Assembly: GCA_902595525.1 (NCBI GenBank)
Contig: CACJQJ010000012.1
Location: forward strand, 1 to 21,344
Reading direction: 5' to 3'
Origin: an uncultured Alphaproteobacteria bacterium
Lineage (GTDB): Bacteria; Pseudomonadota; Alphaproteobacteria; HIMB59
Length of the DNA stretch: 21,344 nt
A program made the translations under genes and the position numbers. Of this stretch, positions 1-9,262 are shown piece by piece (within the stretch, counting starts at the first letter, position 1; each line of letters begins with the position of its first letter). The notes under the pieces were generated by a model, which saw only the letters and a program-made list of their open reading frames with translations, ran no database searches and was not told the origin of the DNA.

Positions 1-1
1 A

Positions 2-1015
2 ATTGAAAAAGGAGCAGGAGTACTATCAGGATTTACAGATAAATCTTATAAAGAGTCTGGCGCTACAATGACAACGTCAAAAGAAGTTTTAAAAAATTCA
101 GATATTCTCATCAAAGTGAATTGCCCATCAAGTGAAGAAGCAAAACAAATGAATAGTAAATCAATGCTTATTTCTCAAATAAGTGTCCAAAACAATCAGG
201 AAAGTATAAAAGTATTGAATGCACGGAAAATTACCGCATTTGCATTAGAATTAGTTCCAAGAATTACACGAGCTCAAGATATGGATATTTTATCATCTCA
301 AGCCAATTTGGCAGGATATCACGCTGTTATTGATGCAGCACAAGAGTTTAACAGAGTATTACCTTTGTTCATGACAGCTGCAGGTAAAGTTACCCCAGCA
401 AATGTATTAGTCATCGGTGCTGGTGTTGCTGGTCTTCAGGCAATAGCAACAGCTAAGCGACTTGGCGCAATAGTTTACGCAACAGATGTTAGAATAGCAT
501 CCAAGGAGCAAGTTGAGAGCCTTGGTGGAAAATTTGTGATGGTAGAGGATGAAGAGTCAAAAAATGCTGAGACAAAAGGTGGTTATGCCAAAGAAATGAG
601 CATCGAATATCAAAAAAAACAAGAAGCCCTTTTAGCAGAGACTTTAAAAACTATGGATATTGTCATATGTACTGCTCAGATTCCTGGAAGGAAAGCACCA
701 CTAATTCTCAAGAAAGAAATGTTAGATAATATGCAAACAGGCTCTGTTATCGTAGATTTAGCTGTCGAATCTGGAGGAAATTGTGAATATAGCCAAGTTG
801 GTAAGGTGGTATCAAAAAATGGCTTAAAAATTGTTGGACATGCAAATGTACCAGGGAGAGTTGCGAACAATGCTTCTAGCTTATATTCAAAAAATGTATC
901 GAATTTCCTAAAACTCATGAATTTTGAGGATAAGAAAAAATCAATGATTAATAAAAGTGATGAAATCATTAAAGCGACAATGATTTGCCATGCTGGAAAA
1001 ATACTAATTAAGTAA
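2..1015 (+). CDS. pntAA: NAD(P) transhydrogenase subunit alpha, part 1 (5' partial)
   Basis: This is the NAD(H)-binding peripheral subunit (domain I) of proton-translocating transhydrogenase, which couples hydride transfer from NADH to NADP+ with proton re-entry. The reading frame is open from the first bases of the window, and the residues before the first Met ([16 protein letters not shown]...) already match the family, so the gene starts upstream and the Met at 68 is internal. Visible features are the alanine-dehydrogenase/PNT N-terminal part, the [20 protein letters not shown] segment, and a Rossmann nucleotide site, [22 protein letters not shown], followed by an acidic ATDVR. The PGRVANNAS motif lies near the end. 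It is 11 bp upstream of pntAB in one operon. The split of the alpha subunit into two genes is typical of alphaproteobacteria. Only the very N-terminus is missing. Confidence 0.94.
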   Translation: MEKGAGVLSGFTDKSYKESGATMTTSKEVLKNSDILIKVNCPSSEEAKQMNSKSMLISQISVQNNQESIKVLNARKITAFALELVPRITRAQDMDILSSQANLAGYHAVIDAAQEFNRVLPLFMTAAGKVTPANVLVIGAGVAGLQAIATAKRLGAIVYATDVRIASKEQVESLGGKFVMVEDEESKNAETKGGYAKEMSIEYQKKQEALLAETLKTMDIVICTAQIPGRKAPLILKKEMLDNMQTGSVIVDLAVESGGNCEYSQVGKVVSKNGLKIVGHANVPGRVANNASSLYSKNVSNFLKLMNFEDKKKSMINKSDEIIKATMICHAGKILIK

Positions 1016-1026
1016 AAGGAGAAAAT

Positions 1027-1416
1027 ATGTCTGAAATTTCAAATCAATTAGATAGCTTGTCATATAAGGCACAGCAGCTTGCTAATGAGGCTAGTCAACT
1101 TGCATCGAGCGTGGTTGAGACATCCGGTGGTCATAGTGATTTTATTATTTTTGGTATAACAGTTTTAGTTTTAGCATGTTTTGTTGGGTATTATGTTGTT
1201 TGGTCTGTAACCCCAGCTCTTCATAGCCCTTTGATGGGCGTTACAAACGCTATTTCCTCAGTAATTATAGTCGGAGCTCTATTAGCGGCAGGCCCTATAG
1301 ACAGTAACATATCTAAATATTTTGGTTTAGTTGCGGTTGGTTTAGCCGCTGTAAATATATTTGGAGGCTTTGTTGTAACAAATCGAATGCTTTCCATGTT
1401 TAAAAAGAAACAATAG
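1027..1416 (+). CDS. pntAB: NAD(P) transhydrogenase subunit alpha, part 2 (membrane)
   Basis: This 129-residue protein matches the short membrane part of the split alpha subunit (4TM domain family). After a polar N-terminal stretch of about 35 residues come three or four hydrophobic helices, starting with [21 protein letters not shown] and followed by the conserved [17 protein letters not shown] segment, then [10 protein letters not shown] and a final [17 protein letters not shown] helix. It ends in a basic MFKKKQ tail. It forms part of the proton channel (domain II) with PntB in the inner membrane. It lies 11 bp after pntAA and 8 bp before pntB, so the three are almost certainly one transcript. 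The start is preceded by AAAAGGAGAAAAT, a good ribosome-binding site. Confidence 0.93.
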   Translation: MSEISNQLDSLSYKAQQLANEASQLASSVVETSGGHSDFIIFGITVLVLACFVGYYVVWSVTPALHSPLMGVTNAISSVIIVGALLAAGPIDSNISKYFGLVAVGLAAVNIFGGFVVTNRMLSMFKKKQ

Positions 1417-1424
1417 GTAGATAA

Positions 1425-2816
1425 ATGTCAACATTAACAACTGCAGCATATTTAGTCTCATCTGTCTTATTTATACTTTCTTTAAGAGGACTGTCACATC
1501 CATCTACTGCTAGAAGAGGTAATTTTTTAGGAATTTTAGGGATGACTATAGCCATAGTCACAACATTATCTAATCCTGGTGTGCTCAGTTACAAAGAAAT
1601 CGGAATAGCATTTTTGATAGGTGGTTTGATTGGAACATCCATTGCAGTCAGGATTCAAATGACAGCATTACCTCAGTTAGTTGCGGCTTTTCATAGTTTG
1701 GTAGGATTAGCTGCAGTTTTTGTTGCTGCTTCTGCATATTACAACCCTAGTGCATTTAATATTGGTACCGTTGGATCTATTCCGATAGGAAGTCTAATTG
1801 AAATGTCAATTGGAACAGCAATAGGAGCTGTTACTTTTACAGGATCTATCATAGCTTTTGGAAAACTCCAAGGTTTTGTCTCGGGAAATCCTTTAGTTTT
1901 TAAAGGTCAACATTTTATTAATTTACTTTTGGGTCTTGGAATTATTGCTTTAATTGTTAAGTTTTGTATTGATCAAAACCAAGAATTATTCTGGCTTATC
2001 GTTTTTGCCTCATTTGTTATCGGGGTACTTTTAATTGTTCCAATCGGTGGAGCGGATATGCCCGTTATTGTTTCAATGTTAAATTCATATTCTGGATGGG
2101 CAGCTGCTGGAATTGGGTTTACCCTGTCAAATAACTTATTGATTATTACAGGAGCTCTTGTTGGGTCATCAGGAGCTATTTTGAGTTACATTATGTGTAA
2201 GGGAATGAATAGATCCTTTTTAAACGTTTTACTTGGAGGATTTGGTGGTGAACAAGCAGCTAGTGCTGGTGGAGTCAAAGATGATCGTCAAGCAAAACAA
2301 GGTAACGCTGCTGATGCTGCTTTTATGATGAAAAATAGCAAAACAATAATCATTGTTCCTGGTTATGGAATGGCTGTTGCTCAAGCACAACACGCACTGA
2401 GAGAGATGGGTGATTTACTCAAAGCAGCAGGTGCAGAAGTAAGATATGCAATTCATCCTGTAGCTGGAAGAATGCCGGGACACATGAACGTGTTACTTGC
2501 AGAAGCAAATGTTCCTTATGATGAAGTTCTAGAACTTGATGAAATTAACAGAGATTTCTCTGAGACTGATGTTGCATTTGTGATTGGTGCTAATGATGTA
2601 ACTAACCCAGCTGCAAAAACTGATAAGACGAGTGCCATTTATGGTATGCCTATTTTAGATGTTGAAAATGCTGGTCAAGTATTTTTCGTTAAGAGAGGTA
2701 TGGCTAGTGGATATGCAGGTGTTCAAAATGAATTGTTTTTCAGAGACAACACCTTGATGCTATTTGGAGATGCTAAGAAAGTTTGTGAAGATATAATTAA
2801 AGGGCTAGAGAACTAG
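1425..2816 (+). CDS. pntB: NAD(P) transhydrogenase subunit beta
   Basis: This 463-residue subunit has about nine transmembrane helices in the first 270 residues and a soluble NADP(H)-binding domain III in the last 180. Diagnostic sequences include the membrane segments ending in [20 protein letters not shown], and in domain III the nucleotide loop [18 protein letters not shown], the [18 protein letters not shown] segment, [10 protein letters not shown] and [15 protein letters not shown], all near-universal in PntB. Length is normal for the family. It is the last gene of the pnt operon. Its TAG stop lies inside the palindrome CTAG, which also supplies the stop of the convergent rpsU gene, leaving no room for a separate terminator between them. 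In this kind of cell it would supply NADPH from the proton motive force. Confidence 0.97.
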   Translation: MSTLTTAAYLVSSVLFILSLRGLSHPSTARRGNFLGILGMTIAIVTTLSNPGVLSYKEIGIAFLIGGLIGTSIAVRIQMTALPQLVAAFHSLVGLAAVFVAASAYYNPSAFNIGTVGSIPIGSLIEMSIGTAIGAVTFTGSIIAFGKLQGFVSGNPLVFKGQHFINLLLGLGIIALIVKFCIDQNQELFWLIVFASFVIGVLLIVPIGGADMPVIVSMLNSYSGWAAAGIGFTLSNNLLIITGALVGSSGAILSYIMCKGMNRSFLNVLLGGFGGEQAASAGGVKDDRQAKQGNAADAAFMMKNSKTIIIVPGYGMAVAQAQHALREMGDLLKAAGAEVRYAIHPVAGRMPGHMNVLLAEANVPYDEVLELDEINRDFSETDVAFVIGANDVTNPAAKTDKTSAIYGMPILDVENAGQVFFVKRGMASGYAGVQNELFFRDNTLMLFGDAKKVCEDIIKGLEN

Positions 2817-3013
2817 TCGAATTTCTTCTTACGCATAAGTTTTTTAAATCTTTTAATTGATTCGGCTTTTTCGCGAAGCTTTCTTTCTGATGGTTTTTCA
2901 TAATTTTTTCTTAACTTTAATTCTTTAAAAATACCCTCTCTTAAAAGCTTTTTTTTGAGTACGCGTATAGCAGCCTCAACATTATTATCTCTGACTTGAA
3001 CTTCTATTGCCAA
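2813..3013 (-). CDS. rpsU: 30S ribosomal protein S21
   Basis: A 66-residue, highly basic protein that matches S21: [20 protein letters not shown] near the start, then [20 protein letters not shown] and a Lys/Arg-rich tail. S21 sits at the 30S platform near the anti-Shine-Dalgarno region of 16S rRNA. The open frame extends further upstream, but the family starts at (M)AIEVQVRDN, and at that point the sequence has TTG with a GAGG ribosome-binding site 8 bases upstream, so I place a TTG start at 3013. It is convergent with pntB (4-bp overlap through CTAG) and divergent from the COQ9-family gene, 37 bp away. S21 next to COQ9 is a pairing I recall from other alphaproteobacteria. Confidence 0.94.
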   Translation of the reverse strand: MAIEVQVRDNNVEAAIRVLKKKLLREGIFKELKLRKNYEKPSERKLREKAESIKRFKKLMRKKKFD

Positions 3014-3050
3014 TCTAGTAACCTCATAAAGGCGTAATTTATATATAAAT

Positions 3051-3680
3051 ATGAAGTCAAAGCAAGAAAAATTAGCTAACTTATTTATCAACGAAGTACC
3101 CAAATTTGGTTGGTCTAGAGAAACTCTCTTACAATGTGCAAAAAAGCAAAGAATTTCAACATCTGTTCTAGCAAAATTATTTCCATCTTTTGAATATGAT
3201 GTCTTAAAATTCATAATTGCTCAAAATAACATTCAAGTTGAGAAGAATTACAACTCCTTCAACAACTCACGATTAAAAACTAGAGATAAAATTAAAACAA
3301 TCATGGAGTTAAAATTTGAAAATAACAGTCATCTCAAAAAAGCATTGCCAGAAATGCTAAAATTTCTTTTGAGACCTGGTAACATATTAATGTCCATTAA
3401 AATGCTTCATGAAAATAGTGACTTTATATGGAGTTTATCTGGTGATAAATCAAATGATTTTAGTTACTACTCAAAGCGAGGTTTGCTTTCAATGATTTAT
3501 CTTGCCACATTAATTTATTGGCTTAACGACAAGTCAGAAAAAGATATTGCTACCAAAAACTTTATCAGCAAATCAGTTGATGGAATAGTTGATGGGGTTT
3601 CAAGACTCAAACAACTAAGCATATTAAAGAATTTAGCTGAAAACTTCATGTCAAGATACGCTTCAAAAAGAACATCTTAA
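3051..3680 (+). CDS. COQ9-family ubiquinone biosynthesis protein
   Basis: 209 residues with the layout of the COQ9 family: a TetR-like N-terminal helical region (about residues 1-60, including [20 protein letters not shown]) and the COQ9 C-terminal helix region (about 120-190). The best marker is the run [22 protein letters not shown] with NDKSEKD after it, corresponding to the family's D-x-YY-x-KR-x-LL-x-x-VY-x-x-T-x-x-x-W pattern. COQ9 proteins bind lipids and help present quinone intermediates to the hydroxylase COQ7. The protein would be peripheral to the inner membrane. The N-terminus is shorter and more charged than in proteobacterial relatives I know. It is divergent from rpsU with only 37 bp between starts, so any promoter must overlap the start of rpsU. 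No strong ribosome-binding site is seen. Confidence 0.82.
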   Translation: MKSKQEKLANLFINEVPKFGWSRETLLQCAKKQRISTSVLAKLFPSFEYDVLKFIIAQNNIQVEKNYNSFNNSRLKTRDKIKTIMELKFENNSHLKKALPEMLKFLLRPGNILMSIKMLHENSDFIWSLSGDKSNDFSYYSKRGLLSMIYLATLIYWLNDKSEKDIATKNFISKSVDGIVDGVSRLKQLSILKNLAENFMSRYASKRTS

Positions 3681-3716
3681 TCTAATAAATTTTCTTCATC
3701 TAATATTTTAATTCAT

Positions 3717-3722
3717 TATAAT
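3717..3722 (+). promoter_or_regulatory. Candidate -10 element for the ALDH/GS/ADH cassette
   Basis: A perfect TATAAT lies 23 bases before the ATG at 3746, in the 65-bp gap after the COQ9-family gene. No convincing -35 hexamer is found at 16-18 bp spacing, so this rests on the -10 and on position only. Confidence 0.35.
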
Positions 3723-3745
3723 GGTTTTATAACTTAGGAGGATTG

Positions 3746-5134
3746 ATGAATTTGCAGAAAACTATAACGCCTATTGATAATTCTATCTACCTAGAGAGAG
3801 AATTAGCCTCAGATAGTAAAATTAATTCAGTCATAGATAAAGCATCAACAAGTTTTGAAATTTGGAAAAACACATCTCTTGATGACCGAATTAATATTGT
3901 TAATAAATTTATTGATAACTTAATCGATCTCAAAGATGAAATATCAAAGGAAATTTGTTGGCAAATTGGAAGGCCTATATCTCAATGTGCAGGAGAATTA
4001 AGAGGCTTTGAAGAGCGCTCAAGACACATGGTAAATATTGCCAAAGACTCATTACAAAATCTTCCAGCCACTCAAAACGAAGAATTTGACAACTATATAT
4101 ACAAAACACCTCTTGGGGTGATTTTTGTAATGGCTCCATGGAATTATCCGATTATTACTGCAACTAACACAATTGTTCCTGCTATAATTTCAGGTAATAG
4201 TTTAATATTAAAACATTCATCTCAAACACCAAGATGTGCAGAACTAATTTTTCAAGCTTTTGAAAATACGGGGATACCTGAAAATGTTTTCCAATTTATT
4301 CATACTAATCATAAAGCTTGTGAAAAAATAATCTCTGACTCAAGAATAGCTCACGTTGTTTTTACTGGCTCTGTAAGAGGAGGTCAGGAGGTAAAAAAAT
4401 ACATAGGAACACGATTTATTAATGCTGGTCTAGAATTAGGAGGGAAAGATCCTGCCTACGTTAGAGCAGATGCTGATTTAAAACACGCAATTGAAAACCT
4501 TGCAGACGGCGCACTATTTAATTCTGGTCAATCTTGTTGTGGTATAGAAAGAATTTATGTAGATAAAAAAATTTATAAAGAATTTATAGATGGCTTTAAA
4601 AGCATTACTGAAAATTATAATTTAAACGATCCCTCAAAACCTGATACAAATTTAGGCCCTGTAGTAAGACAATCAGCAGCTAATTTTATTAGAGCTCAAA
4701 TAAATGAAGCAGAGAGCAACGGAGCAAAACGTCTTATTGATGAGAGTAAATTTACAATATCCAAAGAAGATAATTGTTATGTTAGCCCTCAAGTAATGGT
4801 TGATGTCAATCATGATATGAGATTCATGATGGAGGAAACTTTTGGTCCTGCTGTTGGAATTATGCCCGTAGATGATGATAAACAAGCAAAAAATTTGATG
4901 AATGATAGCCCTTATGGACTAACTGCATCTATTTGGACAAAAGATTTGGAGTTTGCTAAAGAATTTGGAAAAAATGTTCAAACAGGTACTTTCTTCATGA
5001 ATAGATGTGATTACTTAGATCCGGCTCTTGCATGGACTGGCGTAAAAGACACTGGTATCGGTTGCTCACTTTCAGTATTAGCATTTGATCAATTTACAAG
5101 ACCACAGAGTTTTCACATGCGCAAAGTAGTTTAG
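3746..5134 (+). CDS. NAD(P)-dependent aldehyde dehydrogenase
   Basis: A 462-residue member of the aldehyde dehydrogenase superfamily, oxidising an aldehyde to an acid. Family signatures appear in order: FVMAPWNYPI (about 128-137), the nucleotide-site FTGSVRGGQEV (about 206-216), the general base Glu in LELGGKD (about 230), the catalytic Cys in NSGQSCCG (about 264), and ETFGPAVGIMPV and SPYGLTASIWT towards the C-terminus. I chose the ATG at 3746 rather than the in-frame TTG one codon earlier; an excellent AGGAGG lies at 3736-3741 for either. It is first in a three-gene cassette with a glutamine-synthetase-like ligase and an iron-type alcohol dehydrogenase, so its substrate is probably the aldehyde made by the alcohol dehydrogenase, possibly as a gamma-glutamyl conjugate. 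Substrate assignment is inference. Confidence 0.93.
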   Translation: MNLQKTITPIDNSIYLERELASDSKINSVIDKASTSFEIWKNTSLDDRINIVNKFIDNLIDLKDEISKEICWQIGRPISQCAGELRGFEERSRHMVNIAKDSLQNLPATQNEEFDNYIYKTPLGVIFVMAPWNYPIITATNTIVPAIISGNSLILKHSSQTPRCAELIFQAFENTGIPENVFQFIHTNHKACEKIISDSRIAHVVFTGSVRGGQEVKKYIGTRFINAGLELGGKDPAYVRADADLKHAIENLADGALFNSGQSCCGIERIYVDKKIYKEFIDGFKSITENYNLNDPSKPDTNLGPVVRQSAANFIRAQINEAESNGAKRLIDESKFTISKEDNCYVSPQVMVDVNHDMRFMMEETFGPAVGIMPVDDDKQAKNLMNDSPYGLTASIWTKDLEFAKEFGKNVQTGTFFMNRCDYLDPALAWTGVKDTGIGCSLSVLAFDQFTRPQSFHMRKVV

Positions 5135-5195
5135 AGCGTTGGGCTACATAGTTATTAATAAAATGTTAAAATATTTCATTATTTAGTTTTTGATT

Positions 5196-6557
5196 ATGAG
5201 CATTACTTTTAAAGAATTAGAAAAAAAAATAAAATCAAAAGAGATTGATACTGTTTTAGTATCTCTATCCGATATGCAAGGTCGACTAGTGGGAAAAAGA
5301 GTAACAGGTAAGGCTTTTTTAGACTATGTTCACAAAGAAACTCATTTTTGTGACTATCTTTATACGGTTGATATGGATATGTACACAGTTCCCGGATTTA
5401 AATCATCCTCTTGGGAGACTGGGTACGGAGATATGACTGTTAAGCCTGACCAAAGAACCATCAAAGTTTTACCATGGTTAGAGAAAACAGCTTTAGTTCT
5501 CGGCGATGCTTTTCAACATGATGGAAAGACTCCTGTTTCGCATTCCACAAGACAAGTTTTAAGAGAGGCAATTATAAAAGCAAATAAAATGGGATTTGAG
5601 CCGATGTTAGGTTCAGAATTAGAATTCTTTCTTTTCAAGCAAACTTATGAAGATATACACTCTAGTTATTATAAAAATTTAAAAGAAACATCATGGTACA
5701 TAGAAGATTATATGATATTTCAAACTTCAAAAGAGGAGCCTTTTAACCAAGAGTTAAGAAATAGTTTATTAGACTCCGGTATATATGTTGAATGCACTAA
5801 AGGGGAAGCCTCACCTGGTCAACAAGAAATTAATGTAGTTTTTACTGATGCTCTTAGTATGGCAGATAACCATATTTTAATTAAAAATGCAGCAAAAGAG
5901 ATTGCTTTTAAACATAATCGTGCTGTTAGTTTTATGGCAAAATACAAACAAGATTTCTGTGGAAGTTCCTGCCATATTCATAATTCTTTATTCGATAAAA
6001 AAACAAAAAAAAATATTTTCTCTGATACCAAAGACAAATATGGAATGTCTAAAATTTTTAAAAGCTATGTAGCTGGACAAATTTTATTTTTGAGGGATCT
6101 ATCTATTTTTTTAGCTCCTAACGTAAATTCTTATAAAAGATTTCAAGAGTCCTCTTTTGCTCCTACTTCTGCCGCCTGGGGAATTGACAATAGGACTGCT
6201 GGATTTAGATTAGCAGGACATGGAAGTTCAATAAGAATTGAATGCAGAGTTCCTGGGGCAGATGTTAATCCCTACCTTGCTTTTGCTGGATTGATTCAAG
6301 CAGGTCTGTATGGAATTGAGAATAAATTAGAACTTGAAGAGCCATTATCCGGAAATATATATCAAAATAGAAAGGCAAAAAATGTTCCAGGTACACTTTA
6401 TGAAGCAATTGAACTCGCTAAAAAATCAAAATTATTACCAAAGATTTTCCATTCAGATGTTTTAGACCACTATATTCATGCTGCAAAATGGGAGCAGAGT
6501 GAATATGATAAGTCTGTAAATGACTGGGAGCACCGTCGTTATTTTGAGAGAGGATAA
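5196..6557 (+). CDS. Glutamine-synthetase-family gamma-glutamyl ligase
   Basis: About 453 residues with the glutamine synthetase fold: an N-terminal beta-grasp region (VLVSLSDMQGRLVGKRV) and a C-terminal catalytic domain with the metal/Glu-binding LGSELEFFLF, the ASPGQQEINVVF segment, the CGSSCHIHNSLF histidine region, and GHGSSIRIECRVPGADVNPYLAFAGL. Short insertions and these motif variants resemble the PuuA/IpuC-type ligases, which join glutamate to amines, rather than housekeeping GlnA. The ATG at 5196 is preferred over a TTG two codons upstream; neither has a good ribosome-binding site. It is 61 bp after the aldehyde dehydrogenase and 12 bp before the alcohol dehydrogenase. I infer that it protects an amine as a gamma-glutamyl amide before oxidation. 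The amine (ethanolamine, aminopropanol, putrescine or other) cannot be read from sequence. Confidence 0.9.
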   Translation: MSITFKELEKKIKSKEIDTVLVSLSDMQGRLVGKRVTGKAFLDYVHKETHFCDYLYTVDMDMYTVPGFKSSSWETGYGDMTVKPDQRTIKVLPWLEKTALVLGDAFQHDGKTPVSHSTRQVLREAIIKANKMGFEPMLGSELEFFLFKQTYEDIHSSYYKNLKETSWYIEDYMIFQTSKEEPFNQELRNSLLDSGIYVECTKGEASPGQQEINVVFTDALSMADNHILIKNAAKEIAFKHNRAVSFMAKYKQDFCGSSCHIHNSLFDKKTKKNIFSDTKDKYGMSKIFKSYVAGQILFLRDLSIFLAPNVNSYKRFQESSFAPTSAAWGIDNRTAGFRLAGHGSSIRIECRVPGADVNPYLAFAGLIQAGLYGIENKLELEEPLSGNIYQNRKAKNVPGTLYEAIELAKKSKLLPKIFHSDVLDHYIHAAKWEQSEYDKSVNDWEHRRYFERG

Positions 6558-6569
6558 ATAGGGTTATAT

Positions 6570-7715
6570 ATGCAAAATATGAATTGGAATTATCCAACAA
6601 ACGTTTGGTTTGGAGTTGATAGATCAAAAGAAATACAAGAAGCTTGTGATACTTTAGGTATTAAAAATCCTTTAATTGTCACAGATCCTGGATTATTACA
6701 AACATCAATTATTGATGAAATCAATAGTGGTCTCTCATCTAATACACAAATTTACAGTGATGTTCAAGGAAACCCAACTGGTTCAAATGTAACTAATGGT
6801 GTAAAAGTTTTTTTAGAGGGTAACCATGACGGAGTAATAGCCATAGGTGGCGGATCTGGAATGGACGCTGGTAAAGGAATAGCATTCTTAGCGCATCAAT
6901 CAAGACCACTTTGGGATTTTGAAGATATTGGAGATTGGTGGACAAGAGCAGACTCAAGTGTAGTTAAACCTATAATAGCTATACCTACCACTGCAGGAAC
7001 AGGTTCCGAAGTGGGAAGAGCAGCTGTCTTTTTAAATGAGGAAAATCATAAAAAGAAAATAATTTTTCACCCAAAAATGTTACCACAGATTGCAATACTA
7101 GACCCATCTTTGACATTAAATTTGCCAAAAAGTATTACTGCTGGAACAGGAATGGATGCATTGGCACACTGTATTGAAGCTTATTCATCCCCTTTTTATC
7201 ACCCAATGGCAGAGGGCACAGCTTTAGAGGGACTAAGACTAGTTAAAGAAAATATTCAAGAGGTTTATCATAATGGAAATAATGTTGAAGCAAGATCGCA
7301 TATGTTAGTTGCTTCGATGATGGGTGCAGCTGCATTTCAAAAGGGTCTAGGCGCAATTCACTCTGTTACACACCCAGTAAATTCCTTATACAAGACTCAT
7401 CATGGAACAACAAATGGTACAGTTATGCCATTTGTTTTGAATTATAACCGCAGCACTATTGAAGAAAAATTCACTAGATTGGCAAACTTTCTAGATATTA
7501 AAAATGGATTCGAGGGGATTGTAGATTGGATTATTGAATTAAAAAAAGAAATGGAGATACCTGAAACACTCAAAGATATGGGCGTTAATGAGGGAGATGA
7601 GGTTAAATTGGCGCCATTAGCTCAAGAGGATCCAAGTACCGGAGCTAATCCACAAAAGATGACAGTAGAAAGATTTCAAGAATTAATATTAAATTGTATT
7701 TCCGGAAAATATTAA
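6570..7715 (+). CDS. Iron-containing alcohol dehydrogenase
   Basis: 381 residues of the group III (iron-activated) alcohol dehydrogenase family. Visible motifs: the nucleotide-binding IGGGSGMDAGKGIAF (about 90-105), PTTAGTGSEVGRAAVF, and the metal site made of Asp and His in AGTGMDALAHCIEAY plus His residues in GAIHSVTHPV and KTHHGTTNG. Length matches the family. The start is the ATG of MQNMNWNYPTNVWFG, the usual N-terminal pattern, 12 bp after the ligase gene, so translation is probably coupled. It is last in the cassette and would oxidise the hydroxyl group of the conjugated substrate, or work in reverse on an aldehyde. Its TAA stop is shared, within TTAA, with the stop of the convergent phosphatase gene. 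Confidence 0.94.
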   Translation: MQNMNWNYPTNVWFGVDRSKEIQEACDTLGIKNPLIVTDPGLLQTSIIDEINSGLSSNTQIYSDVQGNPTGSNVTNGVKVFLEGNHDGVIAIGGGSGMDAGKGIAFLAHQSRPLWDFEDIGDWWTRADSSVVKPIIAIPTTAGTGSEVGRAAVFLNEENHKKKIIFHPKMLPQIAILDPSLTLNLPKSITAGTGMDALAHCIEAYSSPFYHPMAEGTALEGLRLVKENIQEVYHNGNNVEARSHMLVASMMGAAAFQKGLGAIHSVTHPVNSLYKTHHGTTNGTVMPFVLNYNRSTIEEKFTRLANFLDIKNGFEGIVDWIIELKKEMEIPETLKDMGVNEGDEVKLAPLAQEDPSTGANPQKMTVERFQELILNCISGKY

Positions 7716-8494
7716 ATTTTTAGAAATTGTTGGTGCGCTTTTTTTGAAATTGATGCAACAACATCACCATTTGATTGAAAATTTAGCGGATTTCCTTTCC
7801 AATCACTTATTATACCACCGCTCTCTTCTACAATGTTAACTAAAGGAATATAATCATAAGGTTTTAGGAAAGACTCTACTACTAAAGGTATTCTTTTTTC
7901 AGCTAAAAGTCCGTATTGCACACAATCACCACCAAAGGTTGCATATTTAGTTTTTTTAATCAAAGCATTATATTTTTTATTTTTATTATTTGATTTGAAA
8001 GCAGTCATTCCAGATGTACTAAAATATAAATTAGATAAGTTTAGATTATTTTGAGATTTCTTAATTTTTTTTCCATTACAATAAGCACCATTATCTTTAA
8101 CTCCAATCCATGTTTTTTTTATATCAGGACAGTTAATAATTCCAATTACGGGCGATCTATCAATACACAAAGAAATTAATGTGCCAAAATTACCATTTCC
8201 ATTTATAAAATTTTTAGTTCCATCTATCGGATCAATTACCCATACAAATGGAGAGTTATTTGATTTATTTTTGTATTCCTCACCATATATATCGTGACCT
8301 GGGTATTTTTTAATAATCATAGATCGTAATTCTTTTTCAATTTTCATGTCAATTTTAGTTACTGGTGATTTATCTGATTTGAAATTTATTTTTAGACGAT
8401 TAGAGGGTGTTTTTCTTATTATTTTCTCTGACTCATTTACAAGTTTTTTAGCAAAGTTTAAATATGGAGATAAATCTTTTAGTTTTAAAGGCAT
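7712..8494 (-). CDS. Inositol-monophosphatase-family phosphatase, probably histidinol-phosphatase (HisN type)
   Basis: 260 residues of the Mg2+-dependent, Li+-sensitive phosphatase family. The metal-binding residues are visible: GEE (about 71-73), WVIDPIDGTKNF (Asp88 and Asp91), and Asp214 in LKPYDYIPLVNIVEESGG. In classical inositol monophosphatases the last motif reads WDxAA; the KPYDxxxLxPxxExxGG form, together with GNFGTLISL just after the second metal site, is what I associate with histidinol-phosphatase HisN, so histidine biosynthesis is the best guess. SuhB or CysQ-like activities remain possible. It is downstream of the FrnE-like gene on the same strand (41-bp gap) and converges on the alcohol dehydrogenase with a 4-bp overlap, TTAA. 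Confidence 0.85.
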   Translation of the reverse strand: MPLKLKDLSPYLNFAKKLVNESEKIIRKTPSNRLKINFKSDKSPVTKIDMKIEKELRSMIIKKYPGHDIYGEEYKNKSNNSPFVWVIDPIDGTKNFINGNGNFGTLISLCIDRSPVIGIINCPDIKKTWIGVKDNGAYCNGKKIKKSQNNLNLSNLYFSTSGMTAFKSNNKNKKYNALIKKTKYATFGGDCVQYGLLAEKRIPLVVESFLKPYDYIPLVNIVEESGGIISDWKGNPLNFQSNGDVVASISKKAHQQFLKI

Positions 8495-8535
8495 TCACAA
8501 AATATATAGAAAAAAAGCATTACTACTAATAATTT

Positions 8536-9171
8536 TTAATTTAAGCTATTTTTAAGCTTCTGAAAAATAATCTCAAAATTTTCTGATGTCTGAGCGCCAT
8601 TTATTACAATTTGTTTATTTATTATAAATGTAGGAACGCTATTTATGCCCATCTTTCTAGCTTGAATTTCTTCATTGGCAAGTGGTTCAATATTGTCTTG
8701 ATCTGACAAATAACTTTTAAAATCTTCAGCGCTAATTTTATGCTTAATAGCTATATCTAACAATACATTGGGGTCACCTATGTCTTCACCGTTTAAAAAA
8801 TAAGACTCAAATAAACTATCTAAAACATTTTCTTGTATACCCTGTTTATATGCTAAAGCTAAAAGTCTATGTGAATTAAAGGAATTAGGAGTTGTCATAA
8901 TAGAGTCAAAGTTAAAATTAATACCCTCTACAAGTCCTTCATCATATATATTGTCATAGATCGTCTTTGCTGCATCAGCACTTCCAAATTTGGAAATTAA
9001 ATATTCTTGCCTGTCCATTCCATCAGGCGGTATTCCTGGATTTAATTGAAAAGGCCTCCAAGTTTGTTTGAATTTTATATCTTTATGATTACTAATAGCT
9101 TTTTCTAATCTTTTTTTACCAATATAGCACCATGGGCAAACAGTATCTGAAAATATATCAAGTTCTATCAT
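8536..9171 (-). CDS. DsbA-family oxidoreductase, FrnE-like
   Basis: 211 residues with the thioredoxin fold plus helical insertion of the DsbA/FrnE family. The N-terminus IELDIFSDTVCPWCYIGKKR holds the CPWC active site (Cys12 and Cys15), followed by the typical WRPFQLNPGIPPDGMDR segment, and the cis-Pro loop region INSVPTFIINKQIVINGAQ near the end. There is no signal peptide, so it should act in the cytoplasm, as FrnE proteins do, in disulfide or dithiol chemistry. It starts divergently from the small membrane-protein gene at 9263 and appears to be co-transcribed with the HisN-like gene. Confidence 0.9.
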   Translation of the reverse strand: MIELDIFSDTVCPWCYIGKKRLEKAISNHKDIKFKQTWRPFQLNPGIPPDGMDRQEYLISKFGSADAAKTIYDNIYDEGLVEGINFNFDSIMTTPNSFNSHRLLALAYKQGIQENVLDSLFESYFLNGEDIGDPNVLLDIAIKHKISAEDFKSYLSDQDNIEPLANEEIQARKMGINSVPTFIINKQIVINGAQTSENFEIIFQKLKNSLN

Positions 9172-9262
9172 AAATTTATTTCAATATTCATGACATAAAA
9201 AAATTATAATTCATAGTCATTAAAATTAAAAAATCTGATAAAATCAAATATGGGAGATTCAT

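Noticed and set aside
676..969. 97-codon minus-strand frame inside pntAA, and similar frames at 4673, 5887, 6418, 8346, 9337 and 10136
   Set aside because: All lie inside strongly supported genes in another frame and encode nothing recognisable.
68..1015. pntAA starting at the ATG at 68
   Set aside because: Residues encoded upstream in the same frame already match the transhydrogenase alpha subunit, so the gene is cut by the window edge and that Met is internal.
2813..3214. 133-codon frame as the full extent of the S21 gene
   Set aside because: The extra N-terminal part does not resemble S21 and overlaps the COQ9-family gene; a TTG with a GAGG site gives the expected 66-residue protein.
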